From NCBI RefSeq assembly GCF_024749165.1, contig NZ_CP087190.1:5243501-5307500 (forward strand): a stretch of DNA of 64,000 bases. The letters are read 5' to 3'. The notes under the pieces were generated by a model. It was not told where the DNA came from. It searched no databases and saw only the letters and a program-made list of their open reading frames with translations. Made by a program: the position numbers and the translations under genes. Of the stretch, positions 33,457-42,616 are shown one piece after another; positions within the stretch are counted from its first letter, which is position 1, and every line of letters starts with the position of its first letter. This DNA is from Pseudomonas sp. B21-023 (GTDB lineage: Bacteria; Pseudomonadota; Gammaproteobacteria; Pseudomonadales; Pseudomonadaceae).

Positions 33457-34629
33457 TCAATGTCCTGTTACGGTCAGGCCTGGAAAGCTGATCAGAGACA
33501 GTATCTGCTCGGCGATCATCTTCTGGCCTGTGATGGTGAAATGAATGCCGTCGTCGACCCGCACCTTCACCCGCTTGCCCTGCGCGGTCTGCACCGTGTA
33601 CGCGAAGCTGGCGTCGGCGTAGCCGAGGATCGGGTTGGCCGACACGTAGTACTGGCCGTACAGCGCGGTCTGCTCCTGGTAGAGCCCGCTGAGGTAACCC
33701 ATGGCGGTGGACAGCCGCGCCTTCTCCATGTTCGGCGGCCCGACCCAGATAACCTGCACGTTGTGCGTGCGGGCCTGCTCGAGGATCGAATCGATCCGGG
33801 CGCGATAGGCCACCTCCCATTCCGGCGACTTGAAGCGCAGGAACGGCTTGCCTTTGCCCTGGGGCATGTCCCACGGGTCGTTGGGGCCGAGGAACACCAC
33901 CATCAGGCGCACGTTCGGTTCGTGGTCGAGGGTCTCGGCCACGGTCTTCGGCCAGTTGAAGAAGCCCGGGTAGGCAAGGCCGGTGCTCTGCTTGCTGAGG
34001 TTGACGGTGCGGATCTGGTAACGCTTGCGCAAGCTGTTGGCCAGGTGCGGGGCAACGCCCTGCATCAGCGAATCGCCGACCAGGAACACCTCGTCACCAG
34101 CGACCAGGGAGGCCACGGTGCCCGGTTGCAGCAATACCGGCGCCGGGGCTGGTGCTGGAGTTGCCGCTGGCATTGGCGCTGACGCCGGCACTGCCGCGAC
34201 GGACGGGGTTACAGCGACGGGCGCGGGCACGTGAACAACGTGAACAGGCGCCGGCGTGTGCGCCGCACCGTGCGGCAGCGGTTTGGCCAGCGCCGCCGGG
34301 GTCTGCAGGTCGACCGTGACCACCGGCATCGGCGCGGGCAGGACCTCGGGCAGCGGCGCTTCGGCTACCTGCGGCGCCGGCTGCAGGCGCTCGAGCAGGT
34401 CGTCACGGCGGGCCTCCAGCAGCGCCGTCAGTTGCGCCCCCGTACGCCAGGCCGGCATCTGGCCCAGCAGCGGGATTTCGCAGCTCTGGTGGTACTTCTG
34501 CTGGCAGTAGAGTTTGATCGAGTCCTGGTTCAGCCAGAACAGCAGCGCGGTGGTGACCACGATCGCGTACAGGCCACGGGCAGCGCCCATCTGTACCTGG
34601 AACAGCTGTTTGCTATCAGAAGCTTGCAT
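33457..34629 (-). CDS. DUF459 SGNH-family membrane-anchored protein
   Basis: 390 residues: one N-terminal membrane anchor (GLYAIVVTTALLFWL), a Pro/Ala-rich linker (about residues 85-170), then an SGNH domain with FLVGDSLMQGVAPHL, a VFLGPNDPWDM block and VDDGIHFTITGQKM. It fits the DUF459 family, often encoded beside MBOAT proteins. The start lies within the end of the MBOAT gene (14-base overlap) and the stop is one base before the lipoprotein gene, so all three are one operon. It probably acts as periplasmic acetyl acceptor/transferase partner. Confidence 0.82.
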   Translation of the reverse strand: MQASDSKQLFQVQMGAARGLYAIVVTTALLFWLNQDSIKLYCQQKYHQSCEIPLLGQMPAWRTGAQLTALLEARRDDLLERLQPAPQVAEAPLPEVLPAPMPVVTVDLQTPAALAKPLPHGAAHTPAPVHVVHVPAPVAVTPSVAAVPASAPMPAATPAPAPAPVLLQPGTVASLVAGDEVFLVGDSLMQGVAPHLANSLRKRYQIRTVNLSKQSTGLAYPGFFNWPKTVAETLDHEPNVRLMVVFLGPNDPWDMPQGKGKPFLRFKSPEWEVAYRARIDSILEQARTHNVQVIWVGPPNMEKARLSTAMGYLSGLYQEQTALYGQYYVSANPILGYADASFAYTVQTAQGKRVKVRVDDGIHFTITGQKMIAEQILSLISFPGLTVTGH

Positions 34630-36031
34630 AGATGAACCCCGGCACGCCCGACTGCGAAGCGAAAATCACCAGCGACACACCGACCCCGAGCGGGATCGGA
34701 TACAGCTGCCACGGCAGGCGCTGGAAGGCCGCGCCACTCTGGCGCAGCAGCGCGAGCCATTGTGGATAACTGGCCACGAACAGCACGCAGGCCAGCAGCA
34801 TCAGGCCAGTGACACTGTTCAGGCCCGCCAGGCTCAGCTGGGCGATGTCGCCGAGCATCTCCAGCGCGCCCTCCAACGTCGGGCTGCGGAAGAAGATCCA
34901 GGCAAAAGCCACGTAGTGGAAGGTCATCAACCGCGCCAGCAAGCCCGATCCCGGCAGATTGGCGAACCCTGGGCACCACTGGCTGAACAGCTTGGAGATA
35001 GCCAGGCCCATGCCGTGCAGCGCGCCCCAGATGATGAAGTTCACGCTCGCCCCGTGCCACAGCCCGGACACCAGCATCGCCAGCAGCATGTTCAGGTTGC
35101 CGCGCCATACGCCCTGGCGGTTGCCGCCCAGCGGGATATAGACGTAGTCGCGGATGAAGCGCGACAGGCTGATGTGCCAGCGCCCCCAGAACTCCTTGAG
35201 GTTGTGTGCGGCATACGGCGCGTCGAAGTTGTCCGGCAGGCGGAACCCCAGCAACAAGGCGATGCCGGTGACCAGGTTGGTGTAGCCGCTGAAGTTGAAG
35301 TAGATCAGCAGGCTGTAGCCGTACACGCTCAACAGCACCTGCTCGGGGGTGGCGCTGCCCGGGGTGTCGAACACCGGGTCCACCCACTCGCTGCCCAGCC
35401 AGGCACTGAGGAAGAACAACTTGACCACCGCCATCGCGATCAGCCCCAGTGCCCGCTGCGGCTCCAGCACCTGGCGCATGGCTGGCGGGCGGATCTGCGG
35501 CAGCATGTGCAGGGCGCGGTTGACCGGCCCGGCCACCAGGCTGGGGAAGAACGCCAGGTACAAGGCCAGGTCCAGCGGCGCCGACGGCGTCAGCTCGCGC
35601 CGGTTGATCGACACCAGGTAGCTGACCGAATGGAAGGTATAGAACGACAGCCCGATCGGCACCAGCACTTCCAGCAACGGCAGCGCCACGTCGAACCCGG
35701 CGGTGGCCAGTGCGGCCTGCGCGCCTTCGACGAAGAACGCCTGGTACTTGAACAGGTAGAAACAGCCCAGCACCAGCGTCAACAGCAGCACGCGGCTAAA
35801 CCAGCGTCCAGGGTAGCGCCCCGCCAGCAGGCCGAGCAGGTATACCAGCACGCTGTAGCCCAGCAGGATGTAAAGCGACTGCAGGCTGAAGCTGGCCACC
35901 AGGCCATAGCTGGCCGTCAGCAGCAGCAGGTTCTGCAGCCGGACACTCCAGCACAGGCTCCAATAAAGCAGGAAGAACAGCGTGAAACAGAGGCCGAATT
36001 CGATCGAGAGGAAGCTCACAACGTAGTCCAT
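34616..36031 (-). CDS. MBOAT-family O-acyltransferase (AlgI-like)
   Basis: 471 residues, polytopic (about 10-12 helices). MBOAT hallmarks: EFWGRWHISLSRFIRDYVYIPLGG and SGLWHGASVNFIIWGALHG, where the His of LWHG is catalytic. AlgI-type proteins pass acetyl groups across the inner membrane to periplasmic transferases. Alginate genes are not nearby, so this is a separate polysaccharide or cell-wall acetylation system with the two SGNH proteins downstream. Confidence 0.88.
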   Translation of the reverse strand: MDYVVSFLSIEFGLCFTLFFLLYWSLCWSVRLQNLLLLTASYGLVASFSLQSLYILLGYSVLVYLLGLLAGRYPGRWFSRVLLLTLVLGCFYLFKYQAFFVEGAQAALATAGFDVALPLLEVLVPIGLSFYTFHSVSYLVSINRRELTPSAPLDLALYLAFFPSLVAGPVNRALHMLPQIRPPAMRQVLEPQRALGLIAMAVVKLFFLSAWLGSEWVDPVFDTPGSATPEQVLLSVYGYSLLIYFNFSGYTNLVTGIALLLGFRLPDNFDAPYAAHNLKEFWGRWHISLSRFIRDYVYIPLGGNRQGVWRGNLNMLLAMLVSGLWHGASVNFIIWGALHGMGLAISKLFSQWCPGFANLPGSGLLARLMTFHYVAFAWIFFRSPTLEGALEMLGDIAQLSLAGLNSVTGLMLLACVLFVASYPQWLALLRQSGAAFQRLPWQLYPIPLGVGVSLVIFASQSGVPGFIYASF

Positions 36032-36251
36032 TACATGACGTCGGGGAGGGAAGCCGCTGGCCCACGGGCCAGAGCGCGCGGATTATGGCAGAGGGCCGCC
36101 ACCCCCACAATTCCATTGCTTCGCAGATTGCAAGATGGCTCACATCGAACAAGTGCAACAAAATGCGACGAACGATAACCCTGCGTAATTTGCTCCCCCT
36201 GCCCCGCTCTGCTAGTGTCGCGCCGTTCTGAACACCACCGAGACCGTCGCC

Positions 36252-36494
36252 ATGGCCCGCAAAAAAGCCTCCATCGATTTCGAACAATCCCTCGCCGACC
36301 TGCAAGCCCTGGTCGAGCGCCTGGAGAACGGCGAACTGTCGCTGGAAGAGTCGCTGGCCGCCTTCGAGCAAGGCATCGCCCTGACCCGCGATTGCCAGGG
36401 CGCCCTGGCCCAGGCCGAGCAGAAGGTGCAGATCCTGCTGGAGCGTGACGGCGAGCTGGCAGCGCAGCCATTCGACGCGGAGCCCGAGGCATGA
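36252..36494 (+). CDS. xseB: Exodeoxyribonuclease VII small subunit
   Basis: 80 residues with the family core FEQSLADLQALVERLENGELSLEESLAAFEQGIALTRDCQ. It binds XseA to form the single-strand-specific exonuclease VII. The stop overlaps the ispA start by 4 bases (ATGA), the usual xseB-ispA-dxs order of gammaproteobacteria. The 220 bases upstream separate it from the divergent MBOAT gene and hold both promoters, which I could not pinpoint. Confidence 0.95.
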   Translation: MARKKASIDFEQSLADLQALVERLENGELSLEESLAAFEQGIALTRDCQGALAQAEQKVQILLERDGELAAQPFDAEPEA

Positions 36495-37378
36495 TCGCCC
36501 AGTACCAGGCGAGCGCCCAGGCCCGGGTCGACGCGGCGCTCGAACCGTTGTTCCAGGCTCCCGCCAAGGAGCTCGAGCGCCTCTATGCCGCCATGCGCTA
36601 CAGCGTGATGAACGGCGGCAAGCGCGTGCGCCCGCTGCTGGCCTACGCCGCCTGCGAAGCCTTCGGCGTACCGGCGGAGCAGGCCAACGGCGCCGCCTGC
36701 GCGGTTGAGCTGATCCACGCCTACTCGCTGGTACACGACGATCTGCCGGCCATGGACGACGACGACCTGCGCCGCGGCCAGCCGACCACCCACAAGGCCT
36801 TCGACGAGGCGTGCGCGATCCTCGCCGGCGACGGTTTGCAAAGCCTGGCCTTCAGCGCCTTGCTCGATCCGCGCCTGAGCCCGCAGCCCGACGCCATCCG
36901 CCTGCAGATGGTCCAGGCCTTGGCCAAGGCGGCCGGCCCTGCGGGCATGGTCGGCGGGCAAGCCATCGACCTCGGTTCGGTGGGCCTGAAGCTCGACCAG
37001 AAAGCCCTGGAGTACATGCACCGGCACAAGACCGGCGCGCTGATCGAAGCCAGCGTGCGCCTCGGCGCCTTGGCCAGCGCCCGCGCCGGGCAGGTCCAGC
37101 TCGATGCGCTGCAGACTTATGCACAGGCCATTGGCCTGGCGTTCCAGGTGCAGGACGATATCCTCGACGTGGAGAGCGACACCACCACCCTGGGCAAACG
37201 CCAGGGCGCCGATATCGCCCGCGACAAGCCGACCTACCCGGCCCTGCTCGGCCTGGAGGCGGCCAAGGCCTATGCCCTGGAGCTGCGCGACCAGGCGCTG
37301 GCCGCGCTGGCAGGCTTTGGCGAGAATGCCGAGCCACTGCGGGCACTGGCCCGCTACATCGTCGAACGCCGCCACTGA
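36491..37378 (+). CDS. ispA: Farnesyl diphosphate synthase
   Basis: 295 residues with both Asp-rich prenyltransferase motifs: DDLPAMDDDDLRRG (about residues 81-94) and QVQDDILDVE (second DDxxD), plus GGKRVRP near residue 34. It condenses IPP with DMAPP/GPP to farnesyl diphosphate in the cytoplasm for ubiquinone and undecaprenyl phosphate. Co-transcribed with xseB; dxs follows after 169 bases. Confidence 0.95.
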   Translation: MIAQYQASAQARVDAALEPLFQAPAKELERLYAAMRYSVMNGGKRVRPLLAYAACEAFGVPAEQANGAACAVELIHAYSLVHDDLPAMDDDDLRRGQPTTHKAFDEACAILAGDGLQSLAFSALLDPRLSPQPDAIRLQMVQALAKAAGPAGMVGGQAIDLGSVGLKLDQKALEYMHRHKTGALIEASVRLGALASARAGQVQLDALQTYAQAIGLAFQVQDDILDVESDTTTLGKRQGADIARDKPTYPALLGLEAAKAYALELRDQALAALAGFGENAEPLRALARYIVERRH

Positions 37379-37547
37379 TCAGCGCCGCTGCCGGCACACC
37401 AGCGCTCACGGACAACGCGATACCTGGGGGAGCCGGCTTGCCGGCGATGGGGTGCGCCGCAGCCCCCGCTCAACACCCGACTGAATGGGCAGCTTTTCCT
37501 ACAATGGGGTAAACTGCCGCGTCTTCACACCTATAACGACTCGCCTG

Positions 37548-39443
37548 ATGCCCACGACGTTTCAAGAGATCCCCCGCGAACGCCCGGTCACGCCGTTGCT
37601 GGACCGCGCCGACACGCCCGCCGGCCTGCGCCGGCTGGCCGAAGCCGACCTGGAGACCCTGGCCGACGAGCTGCGCCAGGACCTGCTCTATACCGTTGGG
37701 CAGACCGGTGGGCATTTTGGTGCGGGCCTGGGCGTCATCGAGCTGACGATCGCCCTGCACTACGTCTTCGACACCCCGGATGACCGGCTGGTGTGGGACG
37801 TCGGCCACCAGGCCTACCCGCACAAGATCCTCACCGGTCGGCGCGAGCGCATGCTCAGCCTGCGCCAGAAGGACGGCATCGCCGCCTTCCCGCGCCGCAG
37901 CGAGAGCGAGTACGACACCTTCGGCGTCGGCCACTCCAGCACCTCGATCAGCGCCGCGCTGGGCATGGCCATCGCCGCCCGCCTGCAGAACGACCCGCGC
38001 AAGTCGATCGCGGTGATCGGCGACGGCGCGCTGACCGCCGGCATGGCCTTCGAGGCGCTGAACCACGCCCAGGAAGTCAACGCCGACATGCTGGTGATCC
38101 TCAACGACAACGACATGTCGATTTCGCGCAATGTCGGCGGCCTGTCCAACTACCTGGCCAAGATCCTCTCCAGCCGCACCTACGCGAGCATGCGCGAAGG
38201 CAGCAAGAAAGTGCTGTCGCGCCTGCCCGGTGCCTGGGAAATCGCCCGCCGCACCGAGGAGTACGCCAAGGGCATGCTGGTGCCGGGCACGCTGTTCGAG
38301 GAGCTGGGCTGGAACTACATCGGCCCGATCGACGGCCACGACCTGCCGACCCTGATCGCCACCCTGCGCAACATGCGCGACCTCAAGGGCCCGCAGTTCC
38401 TCCACGTGGTGACCAAGAAGGGCAAGGGCTTCGCCCCGGCCGAGGTCGACCCGATCGGCTACCACGCCATCACCAAGCTGGAGCCGGCCGACAAGCCGGT
38501 CGCGCCGAAGAAGACCAGCGGCCCGAAATACGCCTCGGTGTTCGGCCAGTGGCTGTGCGACATGGCCGCCGCCGACAATCGCCTGGTGGGCATCACCCCG
38601 GCGATGAAGGAAGGCTCGGACCTGATCGACTTCAGCGAACGCTACCCGGAGCGCTACTTCGACGTCGCCATCGCCGAGCAGCACGCGGTCACCCTGGCCG
38701 CGGGCATGGCCTGCGAGGGTGCCAAGCCGGTGGTGGCGATCTACTCGACCTTCCTGCAACGCGCCTATGACCAGCTGATCCACGACGTGGCGGTACAGGA
38801 CCTCGATGTGCTGTTCGCCATCGACCGCGCCGGCCTGGTCGGCGAGGACGGCCCGACCCACGCCGGCGCCTACGACCTGTCCTACCTGCGTTGCATCCCC
38901 GGCATGCTGGTGATGACTCCGAGCGACGAGAACGAGCTGCGCAAGATGCTCAGCACCGGCCACCACTACAAGGGCCCGGCCGCCGTGCGCTACCCACGTG
39001 GCACCGGCCCCAACGCGCCGATCAGCGGCGACCTGGAGCCCCTGGAAATCGGCAAGGGCGTGGTCCGCCGCCAGGGTGGCAAGGTTGCCCTGCTGGTGTT
39101 CGGCGTACAGCTGGCCGAAGCCCTGCAGGTGGCCGAGCAGATCGACGCCACCGTGGTCGACATGCGTTTCGTCAAGCCTCTGGACGAGGCGCTGGTGCTG
39201 GAAATGGCCGCCAGCCATGAGTTGCTGGTGACCATCGAAGAGAATGCCATCATGGGTGGCGCCGGCGCAGCGGTCGGCGAGTTCCTCGCCCGCGAAGCGG
39301 TGGTCAAGCCGCTGCTGCACCTGGGGCTGCCGGATATCTATGTCGAGCACGCCAAGCCTGCGCAGATGCTGGCCGAGTGCGGGCTGGATGCGGCAGGGAT
39401 CGAAGCCTCCGTCAAAACCCGAATGGCCAAGCTCGGCCTGTAA
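37548..39443 (+). CDS. dxs: 1-deoxy-D-xylulose-5-phosphate synthase
   Basis: 631 residues from ATG 37548, the length usual for Pseudomonas Dxs; an in-frame ATG at 37485 would add an atypical 21-residue extension. Thiamin diphosphate motif GDGALTAGMAFEALNHAQEVNADMLVILNDNDMS, transketolase block EQHAVTLAAGMACEGAKPVVAIYSTFLQRAYDQ and C-terminal transketolase domain are intact. It makes DXP from pyruvate and glyceraldehyde 3-phosphate for isoprenoids and thiamin. A TACAAT at 37500-37505 may be its -10 box, but no clear -35 is seen. Confidence 0.96.
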   Translation: MPTTFQEIPRERPVTPLLDRADTPAGLRRLAEADLETLADELRQDLLYTVGQTGGHFGAGLGVIELTIALHYVFDTPDDRLVWDVGHQAYPHKILTGRRERMLSLRQKDGIAAFPRRSESEYDTFGVGHSSTSISAALGMAIAARLQNDPRKSIAVIGDGALTAGMAFEALNHAQEVNADMLVILNDNDMSISRNVGGLSNYLAKILSSRTYASMREGSKKVLSRLPGAWEIARRTEEYAKGMLVPGTLFEELGWNYIGPIDGHDLPTLIATLRNMRDLKGPQFLHVVTKKGKGFAPAEVDPIGYHAITKLEPADKPVAPKKTSGPKYASVFGQWLCDMAAADNRLVGITPAMKEGSDLIDFSERYPERYFDVAIAEQHAVTLAAGMACEGAKPVVAIYSTFLQRAYDQLIHDVAVQDLDVLFAIDRAGLVGEDGPTHAGAYDLSYLRCIPGMLVMTPSDENELRKMLSTGHHYKGPAAVRYPRGTGPNAPISGDLEPLEIGKGVVRRQGGKVALLVFGVQLAEALQVAEQIDATVVDMRFVKPLDEALVLEMAASHELLVTIEENAIMGGAGAAVGEFLAREAVVKPLLHLGLPDIYVEHAKPAQMLAECGLDAAGIEASVKTRMAKLGL

Positions 39444-39453
39444 GGCCATATCT

Positions 39454-39532
39454 CGGGGCAAGTCGCATCGGCGCACCGCCGCTCCCACGATAACTGCGTG
39501 GGAGCGGCGGTGCGCCGATGCGACTTGCCCCG
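39454..39532. repeat. 36-bp perfect inverted repeat
   Basis: Left arm 39454-39489 and right arm 39497-39532 are perfect reverse complements around the 7-base loop ATAACTG. The arms carry GCAAGTCGCATCGGCGCACC and the common GCTCCCACG element. It fills most of the dxs-to-btuB gap and should form a very stable RNA hairpin, probably terminating dxs transcription; no T-run follows. Confidence 0.85.
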
Positions 39533-39553
39533 CGATTGCAATGGAACTGCCCC

Positions 39554-41407
39554 ATGAAGATCCGCGCCCTCCCCCTGCTCTGCCTCCCCGCCGCCGCCCT
39601 GGCAGCCGAACCTTCCCGCGATGACGCCCTCAAGCTCCCCGACGTGCTGATCAGCGCCAGCCGCCAGGTCGAGTCGCGTACTGCCACCAGCGCCGCCAAC
39701 ACGGTGTTCACCCGTGCCGACATCGACCGCCTGCAACCCAGCAGCGTCACCGATCTGCTCGCCCGCGTGCCCGGCGTGCAGGTCGCGCCCACCGGCGGTC
39801 GCGGCAGCCTGCCGGGCATCTTCGTGCGCGGCACCAAGGCCGCCCAGACCCTGGTGTTGGTTGATGGCGTGCGCATCGCCAACGCCACCTCCGGCGACAG
39901 CGGCCTGCAGTTTCTCGGCATCGACCAGATCGAACGGGTGGAGGTGCTGCGCGGATCGCGCTCGGCGGTATACGGCAGCGACGCCATCGGCGGGGTGATC
40001 CAGATCTTCACCCGGCGTGGCGAGGGCCCGGGCCTGCAACCGCGCCTGCGCCTGGCGGCCGGCAGCAACCAGACCTGGCAGCGCAGCCTGGGCCTTTCCG
40101 GTGGCGATGGCGCGACCCGCTTCAACCTCGGCGCCAGCCTGGACGAGACGGCCGGCATCGATTCGACCGGGCCGTCGTATGCCAGCGATGGCGACCATGA
40201 TGTTTATCGCAACCGCTCGCTGAACCTGAGCTTGAGCCACACCTTCAACGAGCGCTTCGAAGCGGGCCTGAACCTGCTCGACAGCCGTGGGCGTCGTGAG
40301 TTCGACGAACCTCGTGGTAGCAGCCCGCAAGTGCCCTACTCGAACTTCGCCGTCAGCAGCCTAGGCAGTTACTTCGATGCCCAACTTACCGATCTGTGGC
40401 ATTCCCGACTGGAGATAGCCCACAGCGAGAACCGCGACGACAGCCGCGACAAGCTCACGCACCAAAGCTCGCCATTCAACACCTACCGCGACCAAGTCAC
40501 CTGGCAGAACGATCTGACCATCGATGACGACAACAGCGTGCTACTGGGTGGCGAGTGGTACGAGGACCGGGTGCATTCGAGTACCGATTTCAATGAGGAC
40601 AGCCGCTGGAACCGCGCAGTGTTCGCCCAGCATCGCTTCCACAACGAGCACTTCTCGACCGAACTGGGCGTACGCCACGACGAGAACCAGCAGTTCGGCG
40701 GCCAGACCACCTGGAGCGGCAGCCTGACCCTCCCATTGAACGCCCGTAATGACTTGCTGTTTTCCTACAGCGAGGGGTTCCGCTCCCCCACGTTCAACGA
40801 CCTGTACTACCCCGGCTTCAGCAACCCCGATCTCAAGCCGGAGCACTCGAAATCCTATGAGGTGCAATGGCGCAGCCAACTGACCGACAGCAGCCGCCTG
40901 GAAACCTCGCTCTATCGCACCGACTTGCGAGACGCCATCAGCTACGACGCAGATGCCAATACCATGGGCAACGTTGCCCAGGCCCGTATCAACGGCTTCG
41001 AGATGGCGCTGGACCAGCAATGGGGGGCCTGGACATCGACGTTGGGCCTGGCATTGATCGACCCGCGTGACCGCAAGAGTGGCCACACGCTGTCCCGGCG
41101 CGCGCGGCGTACGCTGAGCCTGGATATCGACCGTCAATACGACCGCTTCAATGTTGGCGCCAGCTGGCAGGCCGTGAGCAGCAGCTACAACGACGAAACC
41201 AACAACGCCCCCATCGGCGGTTACGGGCTGCTGGGCGTTCGCGGTGGCTGGGCTGCCACTCGCGAGCTGAGGCTCGACTTGAAGCTCGACAACCTGCTGG
41301 ACAAGCGTTACAGCCGTAACCTCTACAACTACCAGGGCAATGACTACGGCTACCGCGAAGAAGGACGCACCTGGCTGTTGAGCCTTACCTGGACACCGGC
41401 GCTCTAG
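39554..41407 (+). CDS. btuB: TonB-dependent vitamin B12-type receptor (BtuB-like)
   Basis: 617 residues from ATG 39554. Signal peptide to LAAEPS, TonB box-like LPDVLISA, plug domain (SVTDLLARVPGVQVAPTGGRGSLPGIFVRG; LVLVDGVRIANATSGDSGLQFLGIDQIERVEVLRGSRSAVYGSDAIGGVIQIFTRR) and barrel. The size and short plug are typical of BtuB. It ends WTPAL, so the last residue is not the usual aromatic. Its 3' end overlaps btuF by 23 bases on the opposite strand. No cobalamin riboswitch is visible upstream. Confidence 0.85.
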   Translation: MKIRALPLLCLPAAALAAEPSRDDALKLPDVLISASRQVESRTATSAANTVFTRADIDRLQPSSVTDLLARVPGVQVAPTGGRGSLPGIFVRGTKAAQTLVLVDGVRIANATSGDSGLQFLGIDQIERVEVLRGSRSAVYGSDAIGGVIQIFTRRGEGPGLQPRLRLAAGSNQTWQRSLGLSGGDGATRFNLGASLDETAGIDSTGPSYASDGDHDVYRNRSLNLSLSHTFNERFEAGLNLLDSRGRREFDEPRGSSPQVPYSNFAVSSLGSYFDAQLTDLWHSRLEIAHSENRDDSRDKLTHQSSPFNTYRDQVTWQNDLTIDDDNSVLLGGEWYEDRVHSSTDFNEDSRWNRAVFAQHRFHNEHFSTELGVRHDENQQFGGQTTWSGSLTLPLNARNDLLFSYSEGFRSPTFNDLYYPGFSNPDLKPEHSKSYEVQWRSQLTDSSRLETSLYRTDLRDAISYDADANTMGNVAQARINGFEMALDQQWGAWTSTLGLALIDPRDRKSGHTLSRRARRTLSLDIDRQYDRFNVGASWQAVSSSYNDETNNAPIGGYGLLGVRGGWAATRELRLDLKLDNLLDKRYSRNLYNYQGNDYGYREEGRTWLLSLTWTPAL

Positions 41408-42197
41408 CATCGAGCAACGCACACAGCCGAGCAGTCGCCTCGATCATCTGCCCGCTGGGCCGCTCCAGGCCTTTGTCCGGCACCACCAGCAAGCGCTCGC
41501 CTTTCACGGCGCTCAGCCGCGGCCAGTTGCGCCAACTGGCCAGTTGCGCCTCATCGCCCGCCAGGATCACCTCGGGGTCGCGCAGCAACACCGACTCCAC
41601 ACTGACCTGCGGGGCGGGCTGGGCCAGGTCGTCGAACACATTGCGCGCCCCGCACACGCGCAAGGCGTCGCTGACCACCTGACTCCCACCCAAGGTGTAC
41701 AGCGGCTTGTCCCAGACCTGGTAGAACACCCGCAGCGGCGCCTCACGCCGGTAGCGGTCGCGCAGCCCCTGCAACCGCTCACGCAGGCTGGCGGCATAGG
41801 CGCGGCCTTGCTGGTCACGGCCAATACGTTGGGCGATGGCTTCGATCTGGTCGATCAACTGGTTGAGGTTGCCGGGCTCGCCGCTGAACGTGGCGATGCC
41901 CAGGCGCCTGAGCTGGTCACGCTGGGCCGGCGGCACGCTGCCGGGCCACAGCAGCAAGAGGTCGGGCTCGAGGCTTAACAGGCGCTCCATGTCGAGCTGG
42001 CCATGGCGGCCGACGGAAGGCAACCGGGCCAGCGCCGGCGGACGCTCGCCGCCATCGAGCACACCGACCAGCAACTCGCCGGCTCGTAGCTCCAGGACAA
42101 TCTCGGTCATCGACGGCGCCAGGCTGACCACCCGCGGCGCGGCCTCGGCCACGGCGCCGAGACACAGCAGCAAAAACCCGGCGAACAGCGCCCGCAT
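41385..42197 (-). CDS. btuF: Cobalamin-binding periplasmic protein (BtuF-like)
   Basis: 270 residues with signal peptide (MRALFAGFLLLCLGAVAEA) and a helical-backbone type III binding-protein fold: RVVSLAPSMTEIVLELRAGELLVGVL, LLSLEPDLLLLWPGS, and RVFYQVWDKPLYTLGGSQVVSDALRVCGARNVF are typical of BtuF. It would hand vitamin B12 to a BtuCD transporter; no BtuCD is encoded here. Its start overlaps the upstream membrane-protein gene stop by one base, so it may be carried on the ribA transcript. Confidence 0.88.
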   Translation of the reverse strand: MRALFAGFLLLCLGAVAEAAPRVVSLAPSMTEIVLELRAGELLVGVLDGGERPPALARLPSVGRHGQLDMERLLSLEPDLLLLWPGSVPPAQRDQLRRLGIATFSGEPGNLNQLIDQIEAIAQRIGRDQQGRAYAASLRERLQGLRDRYRREAPLRVFYQVWDKPLYTLGGSQVVSDALRVCGARNVFDDLAQPAPQVSVESVLLRDPEVILAGDEAQLASWRNWPRLSAVKGERLLVVPDKGLERPSGQMIEATARLCALLDARAPVSR

Positions 42198-42616
42198 CAG
42201 CCGAGCTGGCGTGGGATGCGATAGAGGTACAGCAACACCACGGTGGACAGGGCGAGGAGAATCTGCGGTACCGCCTCCAACCCGACCAGCACCGACAGCG
42301 CGGCAACCCAGGCCGGGAAGCAGGCGAACAGCATGGCCAGGCGGCGCACGCGGGCCAGCTCGATCCAGGCCGCCGGTTCTTCGGCGCTGCCCAATACCTT
42401 GTCGGTGGCGATCAACGCCCGCTTGTACGCGCTGAAGCGCGGCAGGCTGAGGAACATGCTGGCGGCACCGGCGATGAACAGCGGCATGGCCAGCACCGGG
42501 ATCAGCGCCTCGCCGTCACCAAAGGCCCAGGCCATCACCGGCAGCGGCAGCAACCCCACGGCCAGGTACTGCCACCAGGCCAGCGCCAGCCGCCGCTTCA
42601 CCTCTGTGCGAGTCAC
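42197..42616 (-). CDS. Small four-helix membrane protein of unknown function
   Basis: 139 residues. It starts at GTG 42616, which overlaps the ribA stop in a GTGA, so translation is probably coupled. Four hydrophobic segments: WQYLAVGLLPLPVMAWAF, LIPVLAMPLFIAGAASMFL, LAMLFACFPAWVAALSVLV and ILLALSTVVLLYLY. I do not recognise a family. Its position between ribA and btuF is suggestive only of co-expression. Confidence 0.75.
   Translation of the reverse strand: MTRTEVKRRLALAWWQYLAVGLLPLPVMAWAFGDGEALIPVLAMPLFIAGAASMFLSLPRFSAYKRALIATDKVLGSAEEPAAWIELARVRRLAMLFACFPAWVAALSVLVGLEAVPQILLALSTVVLLYLYRIPRQLG

Noticed and set aside
37470..39488. 672-residue minus-strand open frame
   Set aside because: Antisense shadow of dxs.
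39444..39553. Cobalamin riboswitch upstream of btuB
   Set aside because: The gap is only 110 bases and is almost entirely a single hairpin; no B12-box-like sequence is present.
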